Shown: positions 56,995-64,000 of the stretch, one piece after another
Numbering within the stretch: position 1 is the stretch's first letter
How the letters are laid out: every line of letters starts with the position of its first letter
DNA from: Canna indica
Taxonomy: Eukaryota > Streptophyta > Magnoliopsida > Zingiberales > Cannaceae
DNA length: 64,000 bases
Direction: 5' to 3'
Assembly (NCBI GenBank): GCA_034359265.1
Contig: CP136894.1
Coordinates: 29,232,501-29,296,500 of the forward strand
Translations under genes and position numbers: made by a program
Notes under the pieces: generated by a model
Told to the model about the DNA's origin: nothing
Databases searched by the model: none
What the model saw: only the letters and a program-made list of their open reading frames with translations

Positions 56995-57422
56995 GTAAAT
57001 CTTACCATTTCTAATGGAGGCGGCCTCCCAAAGAATTTGCCATATAAAATTCTCCCACAATCGCTTCTCGCTTCCATCAGATCATTGCCATCAATCTTCA
57101 CCTTCCCCTTTGCTTGCTATTGAATCTTCTCAATCTTCTCTGAATCTCTCCAATTACTTTCCTTATCTGACATCCTGAATAAATTTGCCCAAGACGACGG
57201 CATCTCACTCGATCTAGGGTTCTTCGACCTCTGGCCATTTTCTCTTCCATTCACTTGAGAAGCCTCTTCAAACTTCCACTTCGAGCTTTCTCCAGCTGCA
57301 GCAGCATAGTTTCCCACCATATTTTGACCACCCAAATCAATCTGCGCCATTAGATCTGGTGGCTTTTTCGGCCTCGGGATTGGCGTTGACTGAGTCGCCA
57401 CTCGTAGCTCTCTCTCTGACAT
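56995..57422 (-). pseudogene. LINE ORF1, N-terminal part
   Basis: ORF1 starts at MSEREL (57422) with a Pro/Ser-rich leader and then SSWANLFR, a segment typical of the start of plant LINE ORF1 proteins, before the DUF4283 domain. A TAG (57117-57119) interrupts it after about 100 codons. The frame then continues through FGRPPPLEMVRF to the copia insertion point. Confidence 0.82.
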
Positions 57423-57469
57423 TTTTTCCAAATCAACTTGTATAATTTCATATCTAAGGACACAAATTT

Positions 57470-57894
57470 GAAATGCATGGATGTCGTTAATTTTAATTTG
57501 ACTCTTGATATTTTAAGATTGCAAGCCAACTTGTTTCGGAAATTTTAAAAAATATCAATTTTGCTTCAAAAGTTTTCAATTTAGTATTTGAACTTTCAAT
57601 TTGTCCCTTATGTCCCCAAAATATTAATGTTTATAAATATAGGAAAAAATGATGAATATATTTCAAACTATGAACAGATTAACAAATCTATCTCATCTTT
57701 TTATTTACACCAAGTTTATTGAACTTTCAAAATCATATTAATTTTATCCCAACGTACGTTAGATGCTTAGTATAATCGTTAGTTGCTAACGTGGCAGCTT
57801 AGTCAACATTATTTATAGTCCTTTTTATTAAGATTTTGTCACATCAATTGTTCCTGCCTGTGAATCGGAGTGATCTGGTCAGGCTCAACGCCAC
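57470..57894. other. AT-rich flank right of the LINE
   Basis: The original target locus of the LINE continues here. No gene or repeat is recognised. Confidence 0.45.
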
Positions 57895-57910
57895 GGGGGG
57901 GGGGGGGGGG
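57895..57910. repeat. G16 homopolymer
   Basis: Sixteen G between CAACGCCAC and TTGCAAAAGACAC. Confidence 0.94.
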
Positions 57911-59631
57911 TTGCAAAAGACACTCCGACACTCAAGTCAGTGGAACTCCAGGATGGAGATAATGAAATTGGAAGTTAGCCTTACTTGAGGCGTGTCGTGT
58001 CTATTTTTATTGCAGGTGGAGGCGATGATGCCGCCCAGTATTCTCGCGGGGATGTTGCTCAGAATGGGTTGAGCCTGATCCCGGAGATGACATACTTGTA
58101 ATGATGTATCCTTCATGATAAGGAATGACGTGGATGTCCATGTATGACCGAGTGGGGTCCCAGGTGGATCCATTTGGTCTGGCTCGAATCTAGTCCAAGA
58201 GTGTGGGTGGGTGGAGCCCCCAGGTGGGGCCTGCTTAGTTCGACTTGAGGCAAATTGTGGGGCACTGCTAGTCTAATCCAACTAGGCTCAATAGTTCTAA
58301 TCTAGCCCATAGCCCTCGAGCTTGGTCGGAGTCTATAGGATTACATGCCGCGCTCTAAGTGATATCAGTTTTTTGACCTCGGCTGATCACGTGGTGGACG
58401 CATAGCTTTTTATTCATTGCTTCCATGTCCAGGTTGGATGTGAGCTCTTCTGGATATTTGCCACTTGTGTGGTAGATATTCCTTGACAAGGAAGCAGTTT
58501 GTGAATAGAAACTTAGTAGGTGGTTTCCAAGGCATATGAATGCTAGTTGTGATGGGAAGTGATTTCGCCCGTGAAAGAACTGCCCACTGAAGAGGCAGTT
58601 TTCGGGTCTATAAATAGCCCGCTGCGTGTTATGTGTATTTGTTAAGCGTGGAGTGGGAGGTTTCGAAGATTACCATCCCTCCGAGATTTTCTCTTATTTT
58701 GCGCGTGAAGGGTTCATCATTCGCCGTGGATTTATACCATCAGTCTTAAAAGAGGGAAGTGAGAGAAGGAGTTCAAAGTGTGGGTTTGTACCATCGGGCT
58801 TACGGCGAAGCCATCTCCATGGTTTTAGGCAGCAGGGGGCTTCATGCTGGCTAGAACTTTGTCCATGGTTCTCAGCTAGTCGCGCTGATGCTTTGAATTC
58901 ATTTTCTCCTTGTCCTCCAACCCTGGGCTGCGGGAATCCTAGTAACGAGGTTGTCGGTCAGAGCCTTTTCCAAGTTCCTTAAAGGGAACGTCTTTTATGT
59001 GTTGTGCTCCTTGGGAGTTGTACCTTTGTGGTTTTGTTTTCCTTTGCATGTTACCCTCCAAGGGTTTGTAGGTGTAAAATATCCCCTTTAGGACTTTTTG
59101 AATAAAAAGGATGCTTTATGTGTTCATCCCTATTGTGTTTCTTTCCCGGGTTTGATTGGCTCTCTAATTTGCGGAAGCTTGTTATCTACATGTCTTGGTT
59201 AGAATAATATCTTAACTTGGTGTTTCCTGTCTGATGTTTGGGAGTAAGGTGCTTGAGATGATCATAGCGACGTGATGGCCAATGGGCTGGATCGGTGAAA
59301 ACCAAGTCCTGGTCACATAAGGGCGTTGAGGCCAGAGGTGGTGATTCTAAGGGCCAAGGACCGTGCTCGAGGGTTCAAGCTGAGCTAGCCGAGGAGTGTG
59401 CAGCGGGATCGTGGGTGAGGAGTTGTGCAAGGTCGCTCAAGTTGAGAGTAGCGGCTCTGGGGGCCGATGATCAGACTCGGTGAAAACCGAGCTCGTGGGA
59501 AGCACGCTTAGGGTCGTGTTGCTCATTTAGAGCGTGCCAAGTTGAGTCGGAGGCCATATTTAGGGCCGAATACCAGACTTGGTGAAAACCGAGCTGGCAA
59601 GAAGCGCACTAGGGGTCGTTGAAGGTGTAGG
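57911..59631 (+). mobile_element. Unclassified LTR-like sequence
   Basis: GC-rich repeat-type sequence. It contains a TATAAATAG box at about 58610, a later AATAAAAAGG polyadenylation-like word near 59100, and repeated GGTGAAAACCGAGCT words at 59295-59610. This order (promoter, then poly(A) signal, then end) is what a gypsy LTR shows. No coding domain, TSD or clear ends were found. The short frame at 58626-58982 starts just after the TATA region and is probably transcript leader, not a gene. Confidence 0.35.
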
Positions 59632-61672
59632 TGTCATGCCCCAAACCCGTACATGACCGACCAAATTACCACATGACTCTGAAGTCTAACCCAACCAAGA
59701 TAACTAGATAAAGATACAAAACCTAAACATTTTATAAAAACCAACTCAGTTTTCGAAAAACATAAAATGAATAATTCTCAAACCATCAATCAAATAATTC
59801 AACAATTTCAAATGTTCAAATCCTTTCAAGAATGAAACCAATTAATATAAATGAATCCCTCAACATCAAAAATGCGGAATTAAACTCTAGACCCAAGTCC
59901 ACATGACTCAAAAGAAAATGTAAAGGTCCCTATGATTCAGGGATACACACCCCAACCACGACATTTCATAAGATCCACTGTCCCTGCCGCCACCAACTGC
60001 GCTACTGCATCCAATTACCTTTCTGATCACACTCAGATGCTGAAAAAAACAACATAATAAACTGTAAGTCCAACTAGGACTTAGTGAGTGGATCAGTCCT
60101 CTAACCACCATATCCATATGACATATGTCCAACGAGTAAATAAGCATAAAAACAGGTAGGCATATAACTCATAAGAATTACCAACATGCATATTGACCGA
60201 TCCATACAACATATAGCAACAACTATACATATACATCAATCCATGTATGATATAACCAGATATGCAAAACCACCACCAATCAACATAATATATCAACCAA
60301 TAAACATAACCACCGCTAAGCAAGTATAAAGCCATAACAACATGCACATCCACCATCAAGCAAGCCACTCGGGTCGATCGTCAGGGTGGCGTCTAACGAG
60401 CTTCCCGGTCTGGGACCCGTCGATTCTACGAGTCGGTCATTGGGCCTGGCACTAGCTCAGCGAGATTCCCACCCATGCCACCTCTAGTCGATTGTCAGTG
60501 TGGTGGCTGACGAGCTTCTCGGTCCAAAAATCCACCAGGGGAGAGCAATCACAGCCTCACCCAGAACACATACATATGCAATATCATAATATGAAAATAA
60601 AATAACATTCACATATCCGGTAATAATGCTCTAGAACCCTTAAGGTCCTTACTACCCCTTGTGCACGTATATCAAAAATATGCCATGGCCATACCTCGGC
60701 CCCTCCATGTCCACGTGCCACACATCACATATCACTTGTCTATATGTCATTGTATTACATGCTAACATAATCATATGATTAATATGTACATGCTATGAAC
60801 ACACATGTCAACATAATCATATACCGCCAAAAACACATGCCATAGAGAAATAATATATCTCATAACCAACGCCATCATAGGGGCATGTCATAGGTACATA
60901 TCAATATAAGAACAACATATGAACAATAGAAATATCTAACATAAGGAAATGATTACACATGGCATTGAAATATGATTTAATACATAGCAAAGCTAATTAA
61001 CCCTGCGGTCCATAACCATAAACTCATAGGGCCAGCCACCCACACCGGGGTATTTCCCAAAGGGGAATTCGGCCTTTACACACCTCCTATGGTGTAACCA
61101 TGATGTATTGTTTATTCAATGAACCATATGTCTCTAAGTGCAACTAGGTTCCATGATTTCACTAAGTGTAGGTCTCTACCCTTAACCATATCTTAATCAC
61201 ATCTAGATAAATCTCTAATGTGAAGTCTACAATTTACCATGTCTCAAGGTCATCTACATGAACCAATAGGGGGCAGCCTACCCATAGGATCCTAGATGAT
61301 TTCCTAGAAGGAGACCACATACACTAGTTTACCATCATCACCATTTGATCATATCCCTAACCTCCATGCCCTCTCATCTTCCAAGAAGCCAAGACACCAC
61401 AAAGGACACAAGAACCTCTGTTAGGAAAACAAGGAGGGGCGACATCTCCAAAATAGGCCATGAACCGTGCGGCCAAGGTCACAAATCCAAATAAAAAAAT
61501 CCACGACAATAAGACGTTAAGTCACCATTCTACAATTCGAATCCAATGTGAGGAAAACCAAACAAAATCCAATAAAATTCCCTTTCAAAGGGGTGGCGGC
61601 AAGGGTGAAGAACATGGAAGAGAGAGGTCCAATTCCACTCATCGGAGAAGGAAATTCAAAAAAGAAGACAGT
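59632..61672 (+). mobile_element. Non-coding TGTCATGCCCC element, left part
   Basis: It starts TGTCATGCCCCAAACCCG and shares the CTGCCGCCACCA...TGCGCTACTGCA and AAGTCCAACTAGGAC segments with the element at 20659, so it is the same family. It is interrupted at 61672 by another element; its right end would lie beyond the window. It contains AC/TA-rich tracts but no ORF of note. Confidence 0.6.
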
Positions 61673-63993
61673 TGTCATGCCCCAACTCAGGGTCGCGTGA
61701 CCGGTCAGGGAATATGTTAGTACCCCAAAGCCTACCACATGCACTACATAATAATATAAATGAAAACACTGTACATCAAGGCAACACGAAATAAGGAAGA
61801 GCGACGCAAATCTTTATTCAAAATCAAAACAGTTTTAAAGGGTTTTAAATTCGAAGGAAACAACTCGAGTTTCAAAGTCTAATACAATTACAAGTTTTCA
61901 AGAACAAAACTACTCAGTGCATGTCCAACAACCCTACTCGACACGACTACGACTACATGATTGCCTGCTATGAGACCTGCGCCAATGCCTACCCTCCAGT
62001 CACACCATGCCACCAAGACGTACCCCACTGGTCGGGCTCTGCAAAACAACAACAAACAAAACCATGAGTTTACGAGGAACTCAGTGAGCGGTCCTTCCGA
62101 ACCCCCACTTAAATCCCCGATATGATAACATATAAATATATACACAAGCACATATATGATAAGTCTATGCTAGTCATATTATGATAATTGGCCAATTTGC
62201 CATACTATGCAAATAAGTAGGTATGGCCATATCGATTCCTTTAGATTGAGTATCATTCGGCCACTATGGCCTCATCCTACTTGATTGGTCCGGCTCTATC
62301 CGGCCTTCACCATAATACAGCACTCGGCCGCACCGGCCTATACAACATACAAGGAATGTCAATAACAATTATCAGGCCCATCAACTAGGATGGTCAACTA
62401 GTCTCAGGATTCCATCGGGTTAGGGATAGCTAGTCCCACCCAACTCGGGTCTACCGTCAGCGTGGCCCACTGACGAAATCTCAAGACCCTCCGCCACTTG
62501 GGTCTAACACCTAACGGGCCTGTTGGTGCAATCTCAAGACCCTAATCACCGCTGAGTTGAGTAATAGCCGTTTCGGCTATTGATACTCCTCAGTAGACCA
62601 TCTCAATCACAATACACAATTAGAGTTTCTCAAAGAAAAACTTCCATCTAAATCCCCGGGCATCAACTCGGACCCAACCCCTTCCTCGGGTCGTACTAGT
62701 CGAGTACTAATGTCTGCTATCCTTCCCTAGGTGTGAAACCTAGTGTATGCATTATGTTCCTTAAGTGTAACCACATTTCATAAGCATGAAAATGTCAACT
62801 TTCGGGTTCATCACAACATATATAACATAGGAAATTCGTTCTACAATTATCCACATGAATAATCACATGATTTCCAAAAATAAGGAGATTAAATTCAGCA
62901 ATAAATTTCTAAGTTTCGATAAGGAAACAAGGAATATAACATGGCAAGGATTGGGCATTTACATTAGAAAATAAATGAAACATTTCCATGATTCACATGT
63001 CATTCTAAATCCTAACCATATATGTGCGCTCAATAACATTTCCTTATAGCATGATAAACTCAATCTACCACTACTAACAGATCATACATCAAGTGAGAAA
63101 TCTATAGCATAAACGATGAAATAAAACTCTACATGTAAGCATGAACCAAGTCGAGCCCCTTTCCCCTCCTCACACCCACTCGGCTGAACCTAACCTAGGT
63201 TACTCATGCTCGGCCGAGATTGATCAGAAGAAGAGGGTTTTTGGCCATGATCAAGAATAATCGAGCCACCAATCATGAAAAGAACTCGATCCAAGAGGTT
63301 ACGACCACTCTAGAAAATTGGGGAAATATTCGGCATGTCCTTTTCCCTTTTTTCCTTCATGCGGCTGACCCCTAAATCCAAGGAAAACTCGATGAAACTT
63401 CGTCGTTAAACAACATATACACAAGAGGATCAGATCTCGATAAAAATTTTGACGAGACGACGAAAATATAACGAGAAATCGATAAAATCCCCAATATCTT
63501 GGGTTGGCTACCCGCCTACCCTATGGATCTCGGTTAGACCACTCACCTCGACTAGAGAAGAAGATGGACGAGATTAAAACGATCCAGATTTCTCCGACGA
63601 CGATGCAGATTCGGCGCCGCCCAAGATCTCCTCTTCTCCTCTCCTCCTCACCTAGGGCTACGTGCGGCTCAACTTGTCTTGAGCCGCACGGCGGCTTGGG
63701 GTGAGGGATTAATTCTCTCTTCTCCCTTTTTTTTTTTGACAATTATGCCCTTCTACACTTAACCCCCTCACCCGACTCCACCTAAGCCCGGATTGGACCC
63801 CGACTCGATCCGCGAATCCAATTTCAATCCGACTTGAGTCAACCCAACATATACATTTCAAAACTATTAATCATTAGTCTAAAATTTAACTCATACCTCC
63901 TACTCGCGGCGATCTCACAACTCAGCCCGGTTAGTTCCCGATCTGATGGGCTGCACCAATGAAATTTTATATTAGGAAACCCCGAGTATTACA
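61673..63993 (+). mobile_element. Non-coding TGTCATGCCCC...AGTATTACA element, complete (2321 bp)
   Basis: It starts TGTCATGCCCCAACTCAGG and ends CCCCGAGTATTACA. The flanks ACAGT (61668-61672) and ACTGT (63994-63998) agree at 4 of 5. It belongs with the fragments at 9900-11822 (3' part) and 18259-20147 (5' part). No polymerase or supported gene. It is probably a long solo LTR or a non-autonomous LTR element. Confidence 0.65.
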
Positions 63994-64000
63994 ACTGTCC

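Larger units (their letters stand above)
38958..57455 (-). mobile_element. Full-length L1-type LINE, split by two later insertions
   Basis: A non-LTR retrotransposon read right to left. The 14-base duplication AAGGACACAAATTT is perfect at 38944-38957 and 57456-57469. The 3' end is A-rich on the coding strand (AAGAAAAATAAAT next to the left duplication). Removing the two nested elements and their duplications leaves about 6.1 kb with ORF1, endonuclease, RT, zf-RVT and RNase H in order. Coding frames carry stops and frameshifts, so it is dead. The coding sequence joins exactly across both insertion sites. Confidence 0.93.

Noticed and set aside
58626..58982. 118-codon frame after a TATA-like box as a gene
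   Set aside because: No domain is recognised and the surroundings look like an LTR; position after the box is better explained as transcript leader.

Overview
This is nuclear DNA of a flowering plant. The evidence is spliced or GC-rich host genes (a PLAC8-family 3' exon and an AP2/ERF gene), an endogenous plant pararetrovirus, and a dense set of plant-type Ty1/copia, Ty3/gypsy, LINE, MITE and foldback elements, most with recognisable target-site duplications (TSDs). The GC-rich ERF gene in an AT-rich, retroelement-filled background would suit a non-grass monocot, but the species cannot be fixed from the sequence. There is no sign of a bacterial, organellar or free viral genome.

Layout. 1-5540: a badnavirus/tungrovirus-like endogenous pararetrovirus. 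It has two copies of the RT-RNase H region in inverted orientation, a viral promoter and primer-binding site, a small downstream ORF behind a candidate splice acceptor, and the first codons of a truncated leading ORF. 5541-7599: host sequence with the last exon of a PLAC8-family gene. 7600-9900: a solo LTR with a perfect TSD, plus simple repeats. 9900-25650: nested LTR-type sequences. These include a decayed SIRE-like copia pol, an inserted orphan gag with its LTR, long non-coding TGTCA(C/T)(G/A)CCCC elements with internal satellites, and a triple nest (LTR, then a non-coding element, then a solo LTR). 25888-33632: a deleted gypsy element whose 3' LTR is split by a full-length but decayed copia element. 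34394-36947: two adjacent long foldback elements. 37231-37965: an intact intronless DREB-type ERF gene on the minus strand, the best host gene here. 38667-38937: a MITE.

38958-57455 is one full-length L1-type LINE on the minus strand, bounded by a 14-bp perfect TSD. It is split by two later insertions, each with a perfect 5-bp TSD: a rearranged SIRE-like copia element (44362-51603) and a complete young copia element (51878-56994). The young element has an uninterrupted 1484-residue gag-pol and 293-bp LTRs that differ at only 2 sites. 57470-63993: an LTR-like region and two more nested non-coding elements.

The most striking points are these. The pararetroviral inverted repeat has its own promoter pointing into the antisense pol arm. 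The small viral ORF has a possible splice acceptor at its start. The copia element is possibly still active. The SIRE-like LTRs carry arrays of palindromic GGTCGATCGACC-type motifs, and one pair has fused into a roughly 2-kb palindrome. Insertion order can be read directly: LINE before both copia elements, gypsy before copia, and LTR before non-coding element before solo LTR.
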